Source: RYN-230 sp963717125 (GTDB lineage: Bacteria > Actinomycetota > Actinomycetes > Streptosporangiales > Streptosporangiaceae). From it: a stretch of DNA of 64,000 nt. The stretch lies in NCBI GenBank assembly GCA_963717125.1, contig CAVQVG010000013.1, positions 248,001 through 312,000 on the forward strand. The letters run 5' to 3'. The notes beneath the pieces were generated by a model. That model did not search any database. It worked only from the letters and a program-made list of their open reading frames with translations, and was not told the origin of the DNA. Of the stretch, positions 16,617 through 25,541 are shown piece after piece (within the stretch, counting starts at the first letter, position 1; the number at the start of each line of letters is the position of its first letter). Made by a program: the position numbers and the translations under genes.

Positions 16617-18169
16617 GACTGCCTAACCTCCTTGGGCAGGCTGAATCGGATGTTCTCAGTAGTGATCACGCGCTCGCTCACCTCGACCGAGCCGAGGCCG
16701 CCGAGCGCGGTGACGATGTCCTCGACCACCGCCGGCGGCGCGGACGCGCCGGCGGTCAGGCCGATCGTGGACACCCCGGCCAGCCAGCCCAGCTCGATAT
16801 CGGACGGGCCGTCGATCAGGTGGGCAGGGGTACCCGCCCGCTGCGCGGTTTCCACCAGCCGCACAGAGTTGGAGGAGTTGGCCGAGCCGGCCACCAGCAC
16901 CAGGTCGGACCCGGCCGCCACCGCGCGGGCCGCGCGCTGCCGGTTGGTGGTGGCGTAGCAGATGTCGTCGCTGCCCGGGGCGCGGGCGGCCGGGAACCGC
17001 TCGCGGAGCGCGTCGGCGATGCCGGCCGCCTCGTCCATGGCCAGCGTGGTCTGCATCAGGTAGGCGACTTTGCTGGGGTCCGCCGGGCGCAGCCGGCCGA
17101 CGTCCTCGGCCGTCTCCACCAGCGCGACCGAGTCCGGCGCCTCGCCCAGCGTGCCCTCGACCTCTTCGTGCCCGGCGTGCCCGATCAGCGCGACCAGGTA
17201 GCCGTCGGCCGCGAACCGGCGCGCCTCGGCGTGCACCTTGGCCACCAGCGGGCAGGTCGCGTCCACCGTGGTCAGGCCCCGGCGGTCGGCCTCGGACCGG
17301 ACCGCGGGCGACACGCCGTGCGCGGAGAACACGACCCGGGCGCCGTCCGGCACCTCGCTGAGCTCGTCCACGAAGATGGCCCCGCGCGCTTCCAGCCCGG
17401 CCACCACGTGCGAGTTGTGCACGATCTGCTTGCGCACGTAGACCGGGGCGCCGTGCTGCTCCAGGATCCGCTCGACGATCTCGATGGCCCGCTCCACCCC
17501 GGCGCAGAACGACCGCGGCCCGGCCAGCAGGACCTGACGCTCCCCGGCGGCCGCGGCCCAGCGGGCCAGCGCCGGCCCGGCCGCGCGGAGCGAGCGGAGC
17601 GCGGCCAGCCCGCCGCCCAGCGCGGCGGGGCGGAGCAGCGGCCGGCCGGGGGTGTCCGAGATGGCCCGGACCACGGCCACCGGCCGCCCGCGCGCCGCCT
17701 TGACCAGCTCGGCCGATTCCATGTCCACCGCGATCGCGCCGTCGGCGGCCAGCCGGTCCCGCTGCCCCGGCCGGAACAGGTGATCGACCGTGACCACCCG
17801 GCCGGTGCGCACCCGCAGCCCGGCCCGGCGCAGTTCGCCTGCCAGCAGCGCGGCCGACGGGATCGGGGTGACGGTCAGCCCGTCGCTGACTTCGCTGGCC
17901 ACCACCAGGTCGCCGGGGCTGAGGTCGTCGGTCAGCCCGCCACCGGTACCCGCGACGGCCAGCGCGCCGAACGGCAGCGGGCCCAGCGTGGCGGCCCGGG
18001 CCGCCGCCCGGCGGGGCCCGTACCCGGTGGCCACCACCGCGGCGGCCGCGCCGTCCAGGCCGCGGCGGACCGCCCGGGCTTCGAGCCGCAGCGGCGCGCA
18101 GACCAGCAGGCCGGACTGCTCCACCACCGGCGCCTGGGTCCGCGGGCTGGCCTGCAGCGGGCGCGTCAT
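16613..18169 (-). CDS. HpnG-IspH fusion: adenosylhopane nucleosidase plus HMBPP reductase
   Basis: 518 residues from ATG 18169, which overlaps the shc stop as ATGA. Residues about 18-205 are an HpnG-type nucleoside phosphorylase ([27 protein letters not shown] at 148-153, RAISDTPG), which removes adenine from adenosylhopane. Residues about 210-518 are a full IspH, the last enzyme of the MEP pathway, making IPP/DMAPP: all three cluster cysteines (FCAGV at 222, [16 protein letters not shown]), the His residues in VHNSHVV and AHGVS, the Glu in HEEVEGT, TTLAMDE and the SSNS loop are kept. There is no stop or frame change between the halves. The fusion puts precursor supply and a tailoring step in one chain. 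The frame extends upstream to 19330 but there runs antisense-like through shc. Confidence 0.9.
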   Translation of the reverse strand: MTRPLQASPRTQAPVVEQSGLLVCAPLRLEARAVRRGLDGAAAAVVATGYGPRRAAARAATLGPLPFGALAVAGTGGGLTDDLSPGDLVVASEVSDGLTVTPIPSAALLAGELRRAGLRVRTGRVVTVDHLFRPGQRDRLAADGAIAVDMESAELVKAARGRPVAVVRAISDTPGRPLLRPAALGGGLAALRSLRAAGPALARWAAAAGERQVLLAGPRSFCAGVERAIEIVERILEQHGAPVYVRKQIVHNSHVVAGLEARGAIFVDELSEVPDGARVVFSAHGVSPAVRSEADRRGLTTVDATCPLVAKVHAEARRFAADGYLVALIGHAGHEEVEGTLGEAPDSVALVETAEDVGRLRPADPSKVAYLMQTTLAMDEAAGIADALRERFPAARAPGSDDICYATTNRQRAARAVAAGSDLVLVAGSANSSNSVRLVETAQRAGTPAHLIDGPSDIELGWLAGVSTIGLTAGASAPPAVVEDIVTALGGLGSVEVSERVITTENIRFSLPKEVRQS

Positions 18170-20115
18170 GGCCGGCCTGCCAGGTAACGGCCGAGCGCGC
18201 TGACCGGGAACACCAGCCGGTACAGGTGGTAGTTGATGTAGAAGTCGCGCGGGAAACCGGTCCCGGTGTACTGCGGCTCGTCCCAGGTGCCGTCCGGCCG
18301 CTGGTGTTCGGTGAGCCAGCGGACGCCCGCGTCCGCGGCCGGGCCCGGTGGCCCCGCGGCGAGCAGGGCGAGCAGCGCCCAGGCGGTCTGCGACGCGGTC
18401 GAGGTGCCCTGCCCGGCCAGCCCGGGGTCGTCGTAGGAACGCAGGTCCTCGCCCCAGCCGCCGTCCGGGTTCTGGTGCTCCTCGAGCCAGCGCACCGCCC
18501 GCTGGATGGCCGGCTTGCTGGCCGGCACGTCCGCCGCGATCAGCGCGGGCACCACCGCGCCGGTGCCGTACACGTAGTTCGCGCCCCACCGGCCGAACCA
18601 CGACCCGTCCGGCTCCTGCGCCCGGAGCAGCCAGACCACCCCGCGCCGGACGGCCCGGCTGCCGGCCTGGCCCTCCGCGGCCAGCGCCTCGACCACGTGC
18701 GCGGTCACGTCGGCCGACGGCGGGTCGATGACGGCGCCGAAGTCGCAGAACGGCAGCTTGGTGACGATCGCGGCGGTGTTGTCCGCGTCGAACGCGCCCC
18801 AGCCGCCGTCGGACGACTGCATGCCGGTGATCCAGCGCAGCCCGCGGCCGATGGCCGGGTGCCGGCCGCCCGGGCCGGCCAGGCCCGGCGCGGTCCGGCG
18901 CAGCGCCAGCACGGCTTCCGCGGTGTCGTCGATGTCCGGGTAGCCGTCGTTGTCGAACTCGAACGCCCAGCCGCCGGGGGCCAGGTCGGGCCGTCGTACC
19001 TGCCAGTCCCCCGGGCCGGGAATCTCTTCGGCCAGCAGCCAGTCGGCCGACTTGCGAATGGCCGGGTGGTCCGGCGGCAGGCCCGCGTCGGCCAGCGCGA
19101 TGACGGCCAGCACCGTGTCCCACACCGGCGACTGGCACGCTTCCAGCCGGCGCACCTTGCCGTCCGGGGTGTCCGCCCAGATGGTGAACCGGTCCAGCCC
19201 GGCCAGCCCGCGCTGCATCACCGGGTGGTTCAGCTCGTAGCCCAGCAGGTTCAGCGCGATCAGCGAGTACACCCAGGGCGGCTGGATCCCGCCCCAGCAG
19301 CCGTCCCGCTCCTGCCGGGCGATGATCCACTCCGCGGCCCGGCGCAGCGCGGCGCGGCGCACGGCCCGCACCGGCCGGGCGCGCCGGCCGTGCTTCTCAT
19401 AGACGTGCAGCGCGCGGTCTAGCTGGCCGAACGCCAGTGCCCAGCCGGTCCGGTCCGCGGCCTGAGCCGACTTGCGGGCCGGCTGGCCCGGGGGCTGATC
19501 CGCCAGCCGGATTTCGTCCAGGCCGAAGGGGAGGGACCGGACCGGCCGGAACGAGCCCACCACGGTCAGCGGAACGATCGTCTGCCGAGCCCAGCAGGCC
19601 CAGTCGTACACATTAAGGGGGAACCAGGCCGGCAGGTACACCATTTCGGGTGGCATGACCGGAAGGTCATCCCAGGACCACTGGCCGAACAGGGCCAGCC
19701 AGATCCGGGTGAACACCCGGGTGGCCGCGATACCGCCCTGGGCGCGGATCCAGCCGGCCGCGCGGGCCATGTGCGCCGCGTCCGGCGGGTGCCCGGCCAG
19801 CCGCAGCGCCACGTACGCCTCGACCGTGGTGGACAGGTTGCCGGGGCCGCCGTAGAAGTTGGCCCAGGTCCCGTCCGGGCGCTGCTGGGACGCGATCCAC
19901 CGGGCCGCCGCGGCGGTCTCCTCGTCGGTGCGGATCCCGAGGAACTGGCGGAGCAGCAGGTCCTCGGCGTCCATCGTGACGTTGGTCTCGAGCTCGCCCT
20001 GCCACCAGCCCTCGTCGTGCTGGCGGTTGAGCAGGTGATCGCGGGCGCTGGCCAGCGCGGACTCTGCGCCGGAGAGCGCAGGGGACCCGCCGGATCGCGC
20101 GTGCGTCACTGTCAT
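18166..20115 (-). CDS. shc: Squalene-hopene cyclase
   Basis: A 649-residue membrane-associated triterpene cyclase that converts squalene to hopene/hopanol in one proton-initiated cascade. The catalytic DxDD motif is seen as [10 protein letters not shown]. Many QW repeats are present (for example [62 protein letters not shown]). The length is usual for the family. ATG 20115 has GAGGAGAG upstream. It sits fifth in the hpn operon, 90 bp behind the polyprenyl synthase and overlapping the hpnG-ispH fusion by 4 bp. Confidence 0.97.
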   Translation of the reverse strand: MTVTHARSGGSPALSGAESALASARDHLLNRQHDEGWWQGELETNVTMDAEDLLLRQFLGIRTDEETAAAARWIASQQRPDGTWANFYGGPGNLSTTVEAYVALRLAGHPPDAAHMARAAGWIRAQGGIAATRVFTRIWLALFGQWSWDDLPVMPPEMVYLPAWFPLNVYDWACWARQTIVPLTVVGSFRPVRSLPFGLDEIRLADQPPGQPARKSAQAADRTGWALAFGQLDRALHVYEKHGRRARPVRAVRRAALRRAAEWIIARQERDGCWGGIQPPWVYSLIALNLLGYELNHPVMQRGLAGLDRFTIWADTPDGKVRRLEACQSPVWDTVLAVIALADAGLPPDHPAIRKSADWLLAEEIPGPGDWQVRRPDLAPGGWAFEFDNDGYPDIDDTAEAVLALRRTAPGLAGPGGRHPAIGRGLRWITGMQSSDGGWGAFDADNTAAIVTKLPFCDFGAVIDPPSADVTAHVVEALAAEGQAGSRAVRRGVVWLLRAQEPDGSWFGRWGANYVYGTGAVVPALIAADVPASKPAIQRAVRWLEEHQNPDGGWGEDLRSYDDPGLAGQGTSTASQTAWALLALLAAGPPGPAADAGVRWLTEHQRPDGTWDEPQYTGTGFPRDFYINYHLYRLVFPVSALGRYLAGRP

Positions 20116-20205
20116 CGTCTCTCCTCACCCATCACCACAAGCCCCCCGCACCAACACCGGACCGCCCCGCTGCACCGGGCTCGAGTCACCCCCTGGCCTG
20201 GCGCC

Positions 20206-21201
20206 TCACCATTGCCGCGCCGTGATGAACTCGGCGATCCCGGCGAACTCGGCCCGCACGTCGTCGGGCATGTCCGTATCGTTCAGGCACTTCTCGGCCG
20301 CGGCCAGCTGGTCCGCGGCCTCGCCCTCGGTCCAGCTCTTGCCGCCGGCGTCCTCGACCAGGCGCGCCGCCCGGGCCAGGTCGTCCTCGCTCAGCTCGCC
20401 CGGCCGGGCCAGCAGCACGGCCAGTTCCTCGCCCGCCGCCGACCCGCTGGTCAGCGCGGCCACCACCGGCAGCGACTTCTTCCGGGCGCGCAGGTCGGCC
20501 CGGACCGGCTTGCCGGTCACCTCCGGGGCGCCCCAGATGCCGAGCAGGTCGTCGGTGAGCTGGAAGGCCTGCCCGGCGTGCGCGCCGAAGCCGGCCAGCC
20601 CCATGGCCAGGCCGGGCGGCGCGCCCACGTGGATGGCCCCGATGCTGCAGGCACAGGCCATCAGCGCCGCGGTCTTGTCGCCCGCCATCGTCTGGCACTC
20701 GGCCAGCGTGACGTCGTCGCGCTGCTCGAAGGCCAGGTCCGCGCCCTGCCCGGCGATCAGCCGGAGCACCGCGGCGGACAGGCAGCGGGCGGCCCACACG
20801 CCCTGCGCGGAGGCGTCCTCGAGCAGGATGTCCTGGGCCAGCGCCAGCAGCGCGTCACCGGCCAGGATGGCCGCGCCCACGCCGTGCACCGTCCACGCGG
20901 TCGGGCGGTGCCGGCGCTCGGTGTCGCCGTCCATGATGTCGTCGTGCAGCAGCGAGAAGTTGTGCACCAGCTCGACCGCGACCGCCGCGGGCACGCCCCG
21001 GTCGGGCGCGGCCCCGGCCGCGCGCGCGGACAGCAGGGCCAGCGCGGGCCGTAGCGCCTTGCCCGCGCCGCGGCCGTCCAGGCCCAGGTGGTACGCGGCT
21101 ACCGTGCGCACCTCGGGGCTGAGCCGGTTCACGGCCGCGGCTAGCGCGGGCCCGACCAGGTCGCGGGCCGTCTCCACGCCGGCCGGCATGACGGCGGTCA
21201 C
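20206..21201 (-). CDS. Polyprenyl (farnesyl-type) diphosphate synthase
   Basis: 331 residues from GTG 21201, which overlaps the hpnE stop as GTGA; the frame runs on to 21333 but the overlap decides the start. It is a trans-isoprenyl diphosphate synthase: first Asp-rich motif LLHDDIMDGD with the downstream RRHRPT, KTAALMA, and second Asp motif QLTDDLLGIWG followed by a GKPVRADL-type K. It condenses IPP with allylic diphosphates to give farnesyl diphosphate (or a longer chain) for squalene synthesis. The same place in the operon is occupied by a polyprenyl synthase in Streptomyces hopanoid clusters. Chain length cannot be fixed from sequence alone. Confidence 0.9.
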   Translation of the reverse strand: MTAVMPAGVETARDLVGPALAAAVNRLSPEVRTVAAYHLGLDGRGAGKALRPALALLSARAAGAAPDRGVPAAVAVELVHNFSLLHDDIMDGDTERRHRPTAWTVHGVGAAILAGDALLALAQDILLEDASAQGVWAARCLSAAVLRLIAGQGADLAFEQRDDVTLAECQTMAGDKTAALMACACSIGAIHVGAPPGLAMGLAGFGAHAGQAFQLTDDLLGIWGAPEVTGKPVRADLRARKKSLPVVAALTSGSAAGEELAVLLARPGELSEDDLARAARLVEDAGGKSWTEGEAADQLAAAEKCLNDTDMPDDVRAEFAGIAEFITARQW

Positions 21202-22631
21202 GAGGACACCCCGGCGACCGCCGCCGCCCGGCGGCCCGCAGGCACACCGCGGGGTGATTGGGCTATCTCGCGTCGCAGCTCCCGAGCCGCGATAAGTCCG
21301 CTTCGCACGGCTCCCTCCATCGTGTCCGGCCACCCGGTATCGGTCCAGGCGCCCGCGAGTACCAGGCCGGCCAGGCCGGTCCCGGCGGCCGGGCGCCGCT
21401 CACCACACCCGGGAACCTGCCGGAACGTGGCCCGGCGCTCCCTGGTGACGAAGAAATCTGTGACCTGCGCGTCCCGCGCAGCGGGGAACAGCTCGGCCAG
21501 CGCGGGCAGGAACCGCGCGCGCAGCACCGCGGCCGGGGTGTCCACCACGTCATCCGCGGCCGACACCGAGATGGCCAGGTACTGGCCGGCCGCCAGCCCG
21601 GACGGCCCGGTCCGGTCGAAGACCCACTGCACCGGCGAGTCCACCGCGGCCGCGAACGGCAGCCGGGTGACCCGCCGGTCGTACACGACGTGCACGTTGA
21701 CGATGGGCGACGCGCCCAGCTCACGCCATTGCTCCGGGCCCGGTCCCGGCCCGGCCGCGCCGGGCGGCAGCAGCCGGGCGGCCACCTCGGGGGGCACCGC
21801 CAGCACCACCCCGTCGGCCTCGATGGCGTCCGCCTTGGCCGCGCCCCGGTCGGCCAGTTCGACCCGGAACCGGCCACCAGGCAGGGGCGTTATTCCGGCT
21901 GCCTTGGCGCTCAGCCGGACCTCGGCGGCCAGCTCGGCCAGCTTCCGCGCGCCGGCCTGGCCGTGCAGGTCACCGAGCGGGATGGCGGGCGTGCCGATGT
22001 CGGCCGCGTCCCGGTGGCCGAGCAGCGCGGTGCGCACGACGGTGGCGGCCAGCGCCAGGTTGGCGTCGTCGCCGTGCACGTTGAGCGCGGACACGGTGAA
22101 CAGGTCCCAGAGCACCCGGCGGGCCCGCTCGCCCTGCCCGTGCGCGGCCAGCCAGTCGCCCAGCCGCTGGCCGTCCAGGGCCGGGTCGGCCGGGTCGAGG
22201 AACCGCATGCCCAGCGCGGCGCGGCTCACCTTCAGCCGCTCGGCGGGCGAGAGCAGCCGGTAGCCGGCCAGCGCCTGGCCCATGTGCAGCGGACCGGGCA
22301 GCGCGGTCCGGCGCAGCCGCGCCTGGCCGCCCGGGCTGAGCACGGTGATGTCGAACCGGTCCTGCATGGCCACCGAGCTGGTCATGCCGAGCCGGGCGAT
22401 CAGCTCCCGGTAGGCGGTGCAGCAGCCGAGGAAGACATGCTGCCCGTTGTCCACGATCAGGCCGTCCCGGCTGAACGAGCAGGTAGCGCCCCCCAGCCTG
22501 GGCCGCGCCTCGAGCAGGGTGACCTGGACGCCCGCCTCGCGCAGCCCGATGGCCGCGGTAATCCCGGCCAGCCCGCCGCCGATCACGATGACGTGGCGGC
22601 CGGTCTGTGTAGTCCTGGTCTCTGCGCCCAC
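21198..22631 (-). CDS. hpnE: Hydroxysqualene dehydroxylase HpnE (FAD-dependent)
   Basis: 477 residues from GTG 22631, overlapping the hpnD TAG stop (TAGTG). It belongs to the phytoene-desaturase-like flavoproteins. The dinucleotide-binding site is VIVIGGGLAGITAAIGLREAG near the N-terminus, followed by LLEARPRLGG, and the C-terminal FAD motif appears as LVLAGAWTDTGWPDTMEGAV. With HpnC and HpnD it forms the bacterial three-step route from farnesyl diphosphate to squalene; HpnE reduces hydroxysqualene. The open frame extends upstream to 23288 through hpnD antisense-like sequence and is not used. Confidence 0.93.
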   Translation of the reverse strand: MGAETRTTQTGRHVIVIGGGLAGITAAIGLREAGVQVTLLEARPRLGGATCSFSRDGLIVDNGQHVFLGCCTAYRELIARLGMTSSVAMQDRFDITVLSPGGQARLRRTALPGPLHMGQALAGYRLLSPAERLKVSRAALGMRFLDPADPALDGQRLGDWLAAHGQGERARRVLWDLFTVSALNVHGDDANLALAATVVRTALLGHRDAADIGTPAIPLGDLHGQAGARKLAELAAEVRLSAKAAGITPLPGGRFRVELADRGAAKADAIEADGVVLAVPPEVAARLLPPGAAGPGPGPEQWRELGASPIVNVHVVYDRRVTRLPFAAAVDSPVQWVFDRTGPSGLAAGQYLAISVSAADDVVDTPAAVLRARFLPALAELFPAARDAQVTDFFVTRERRATFRQVPGCGERRPAAGTGLAGLVLAGAWTDTGWPDTMEGAVRSGLIAARELRREIAQSPRGVPAGRRAAAVAGVSS

Positions 22632-23575
22632 TAGTGCGCCCCCGCCCGCAGGGTCGCGCTGGCCAGGGCCTTGGCCGCGACCGTGGCCTTCTGCCCGGCG
22701 GAGAGGGAGACCCGCTGGTGCAGCACGGCGTCCGGGCTGGCCGAGATGCTCTGCAGCAGCCGGTAGTAGATGCCGGCCATGGCGCCGGTGCAGGCGGCGC
22801 TCCGCCGGTCCAGCATCGGCATCAGCCGCAGCCCGCGCGCGTACCAGTCGCGGGCCCGGTCCGCCTCGAACACGACCAGCTCGACCAGCTCGGGGTCGGC
22901 GGCCGGCCCGCCGGATCCATTCGGGCGCAGCTCGGCGCCGAACCGCTTGAAGTCCTCGGCCGGCAGGTAGACCCGCCCGGTGCCGTAGTCCTCGCGGATG
23001 TCCCGCAGGATGTTGGTCAGCTGCAGGGCCACACCCAGCGCGTCGGCCAGCGGCGCGGCGGTGGCCACGTCCCGGGTGCCGAACACGCCGAGCGAGAGCC
23101 GCCCAATGGAGCCCGCCACGCAGCGGCAGTAGTGGTGCAGGTCGTCGAAGGTGGCGTAGCTGGTGCCGCGCACGTCGGCTTCGCACCCGTCGATCAGCTC
23201 GCCGAACGCGGTCAGCGGAATCGGGAACCGGCGGCCCGCGTCGGATAGGGCGATCAGCACCGGGTCTTGGTACAGAGCGTCTTGGCACAGAGCGTCATCC
23301 TGCACCGGGTCATCCTGCACCGGCCTGGTACCCGACGGCGATTGAGTTTCCTCAGCCAGCGCCATCACTTCGGCCCGGGCCTGGCCGAGCGCGGCCAGCT
23401 TCTCGGCGGGCGGTAGCGAGCCGTCGCCGATGTCGTCGATGCGCCGCGCGAACGCGTACACGGCGGACAGGGCGCGCCGCTTGGCCGGCGGCAGCAGCCG
23501 GATGCCGTAGGAGAAGTTGCGGGCTTGCGACCGGGTGATCTCCTCGCAGTGCCGGTACGCGGCGGGCACGTCCAT
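22631..23575 (-). CDS. hpnD: Presqualene diphosphate synthase HpnD
   Basis: 314 residues from ATG 23575, preceded by GGAGGTGA, with only a few bases after the hpnC stop. It is a squalene/phytoene-synthase-fold enzyme that condenses two farnesyl diphosphates into presqualene diphosphate. It has the first Asp motif RRIDDIGDG, the YCRCVAGSIG segment and the second Asp motif NILRDIREDYGTGRVYLP. An unusual acidic insert near residues 95-118 (PVQDDPVQDD...QDALYQDP) is encoded by two pairs of short direct repeats (about 23262-23325) and is absent from ordinary HpnD proteins as far as I recall; it falls in a surface loop between helices. Confidence 0.94.
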   Translation of the reverse strand: MDVPAAYRHCEEITRSQARNFSYGIRLLPPAKRRALSAVYAFARRIDDIGDGSLPPAEKLAALGQARAEVMALAEETQSPSGTRPVQDDPVQDDALCQDALYQDPVLIALSDAGRRFPIPLTAFGELIDGCEADVRGTSYATFDDLHHYCRCVAGSIGRLSLGVFGTRDVATAAPLADALGVALQLTNILRDIREDYGTGRVYLPAEDFKRFGAELRPNGSGGPAADPELVELVVFEADRARDWYARGLRLMPMLDRRSAACTGAMAGIYYRLLQSISASPDAVLHQRVSLSAGQKATVAAKALASATLRAGAH

Positions 23576-23579
23576 TCGG

Positions 23580-24509
23580 TCACCTCCCGGCCGCATAAGC
23601 CGTCAGCACTTCCCGTACCAGCCGGCCGCGGCGCGGCTTCGGCGTCGCGCGCAGCACATCGTGCCCGGCGCCGGCGATGGCGGCGAGCGCGGCCCGGCCA
23701 CCGGCGACATAGCCGGCGACGGCAACCCGGGCCGCGCCGCGCAAATTCCCGACCAGCGGAGCACCCTGGTCGAGCAGTTCCCGTGCGCGCCGTACCTGGA
23801 ACGCCATCAGCTCCCGGACCTGCGGCGACGCGGTGGCGGCGGCGAGATCGGCTTCGCCGACGCCGAACCGGGCCAGGTCCTCGGCGGGTAGGTAGATCCG
23901 GCCGGCCTGGAAGTCCTCGGCCACGTCCTGCCAGTGCTCAGCGAGCTGGAGCGCGGTGCAGATCCGGTCGGACAGCACCAGCCGGTCCGGGCTGACCGCC
24001 CCGAACACGTGCAGCACGATCCGGCCCACCGGGTTGGCGGACAGCTCGCAGTAGCCGGCCAGGTCGCCGAACGTGGCGTACCGGGTGACGACCTGGTCCT
24101 GCCGGTTGGCCTGGATCAGGTCGAGGAACGCCGACTGCGGGACGGCACATTCGGCCACCACTCCGGCCAGCGCGCGGACCACGCCGAGCCGGGGCGGCTC
24201 GCCGGGCTGACCCGGGCCGCCGGCATCGGGGCCCTGGAAGCGGTAAAGCCGACCGAGGTCGGCTTCCAGGTCGTCGAGGAGGCGGGCCCGTTCGCCGGGT
24301 GGCGCCTCATCGCCCATGTCATCGACCGCCCGGGCGTAGCCGTAGACCGCGAGCAGGTGCCGCCGGTACCGGGCGGGCAGCAGCCGCAGCGCGACCGGGA
24401 AGTTCTCCCCGGACACCTGGTCACCGGCAGCGGCGCCGATCCGCTCAGCCGTCGGCTGGACGGTAGCCGGGCCGCGCGGCTCGCCCAATCCTGCTATCCC
24501 CTGGCTCAC
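23580..24509 (-). CDS. hpnC: Hydroxysqualene synthase HpnC
   Basis: 309 residues from GTG 24509, chosen for GCGGAGA about 8 nt upstream; the frame extends to TTG 24545. It is a squalene-synthase-fold enzyme that turns presqualene diphosphate into hydroxysqualene. The first Asp motif is ARAVDDMGDE; the second region reads EHWQDVAEDFQAGRIYLP, with the W-Q-D pattern that separates HpnC from HpnD (N-x-x-R-D). It is the first gene of the hpn operon; hpnD follows within 5 nt of its stop. A palindrome at 24567-24578 lies in its leader. Confidence 0.93.
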   Translation of the reverse strand: MSQGIAGLGEPRGPATVQPTAERIGAAAGDQVSGENFPVALRLLPARYRRHLLAVYGYARAVDDMGDEAPPGERARLLDDLEADLGRLYRFQGPDAGGPGQPGEPPRLGVVRALAGVVAECAVPQSAFLDLIQANRQDQVVTRYATFGDLAGYCELSANPVGRIVLHVFGAVSPDRLVLSDRICTALQLAEHWQDVAEDFQAGRIYLPAEDLARFGVGEADLAAATASPQVRELMAFQVRRARELLDQGAPLVGNLRGAARVAVAGYVAGGRAALAAIAGAGHDVLRATPKPRRGRLVREVLTAYAAGR

Positions 24510-24566
24510 AGTAGCTATCTCCGCACACTCGCCATACAAATGCAAACAATGACATGGGCGTCACCT

Positions 24567-24578
24567 GACACCGGTGTC
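24567..24578. promoter_or_regulatory. 12-bp palindrome upstream of the hopanoid operon
   Basis: GACACCGGTGTC is a perfect palindrome 58 bp before the hpnC start, in the right place for an operator over the minus-strand promoter. The binding protein is unknown. Confidence 0.35.
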
Positions 24579-25266
24579 GTAGATCAGCGGGGCACCGCGG
24601 CCTGGTCCGCACAACGCATACTAGAACAGCGCCCCTTCATTATGCCCAGCCCGGGCGCCACGCTCACTATCGGGTCGGCCCCGCTTCCTCATAGCACATT
24701 GCTACGGCCATTCGCAACGCGCCGCGACACGGCCGCCCGGGAGTTTTGCGCCGCCTCCCACCCGGACCCGCCACGTGTCGCGTAGTCCCAGCTCAGACAG
24801 GGATTTTGAGTTATTGCCAGGGTGGTCTGGATATGTTTCAGATGGGTTACGAACCGGATTCAAATCGTCGATATCCGGTTGCTATCCGCCGGTCGCGTCC
24901 CGCTGCATGGGCGCGGTTACTGAACGCAATGCCTAGTCGGCCACCGTGACCCCGGCCGGGACGGCGGCGTTGTACCCACTGGTCACACTCGCGGCGGATG
25001 GATTAGCTGACGCTAATGTCATATTCAGGGGGTGGCCCGCCGCCCGGCGCCCGGACGATGTTTCGCAGACCGCAACTATGCCAGAGCAACCCCCGGCCCG
25101 CCACCACCCGGCCGCGCGGCCGTCCCACCCCCGCCAGTGGGGCCGTCCCACCCCGCCGCCGGGCCCGTCGCACACCCGCCGCCGGCCCATCCGACACCCG
25201 CCGCCGGGCCCGTCGTCCATCCCCGTGCCCAGCCATCCCGCCGTCCCCGCCACGGCCCGGTAACCG

Positions 25267-25320
25267 CAACAGTGCGGTGACTTTTGCCCCGCCCGCGGGG
25301 CAAAAGTCACCGCACTGTTG
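25267..25320. repeat. 25-bp perfect inverted repeat
   Basis: The arms 25267-25291 and 25296-25320 are exact complements with a 4-nt loop. The core is GGTGACTTTTGCCCC and its complement. It is free-standing in the long intergenic region about 220 bp upstream of the CVN operon. It may be an orphan terminator or a mobile palindromic unit. Confidence 0.7.
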
Positions 25321-25541
25321 TTACTTACTGGTCAACTGGCCGGTAGCTACGCCGAGTGGATGCCAAGAGGTCAGGAAATTTCCCTATAAACGTTGCAAAA
25401 CACATATAACACGCCCGTAATTAGTGCATTTTGCCTGACCGTGACATGGGTCACTGCTACGCTGCGTTGCCTCGGGGGGGTATCCGAAGCTCCTTCGTAG
25501 CTGAGCGGTCACATTCCGTACTACTTGCTGAGGCCTGAGCC

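Larger units (their letters stand above)
24510..25541. other. 1-kb divergent intergenic region
   Basis: The region lies between hpnC (minus) and the CVN histidine kinase (plus). 24510-24700 should hold the hopanoid-operon promoter. 24800-25030 and 25320-25540 are AT-richer and probably contain promoters. 25090-25260 is a C-rich low-complexity tract (CCGCCGGGCCC-like units). 25267-25320 is a long perfect hairpin. Short open frames here lack ribosome sites and natural composition, so I call no gene. Confidence 0.5.

Noticed and set aside
18170..19330. Long upstream extension of the hpnG-ispH frame to 905 residues
   Set aside because: It lies entirely inside shc in another frame on the same strand and has shadow composition; the ATGA overlap at 18169 gives a clear start.
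24746..25420. Several short open frames in the 1-kb intergenic region
   Set aside because: No ribosome sites and Pro/Arg-rich translations of a C-rich repeat tract; none resembles a protein.
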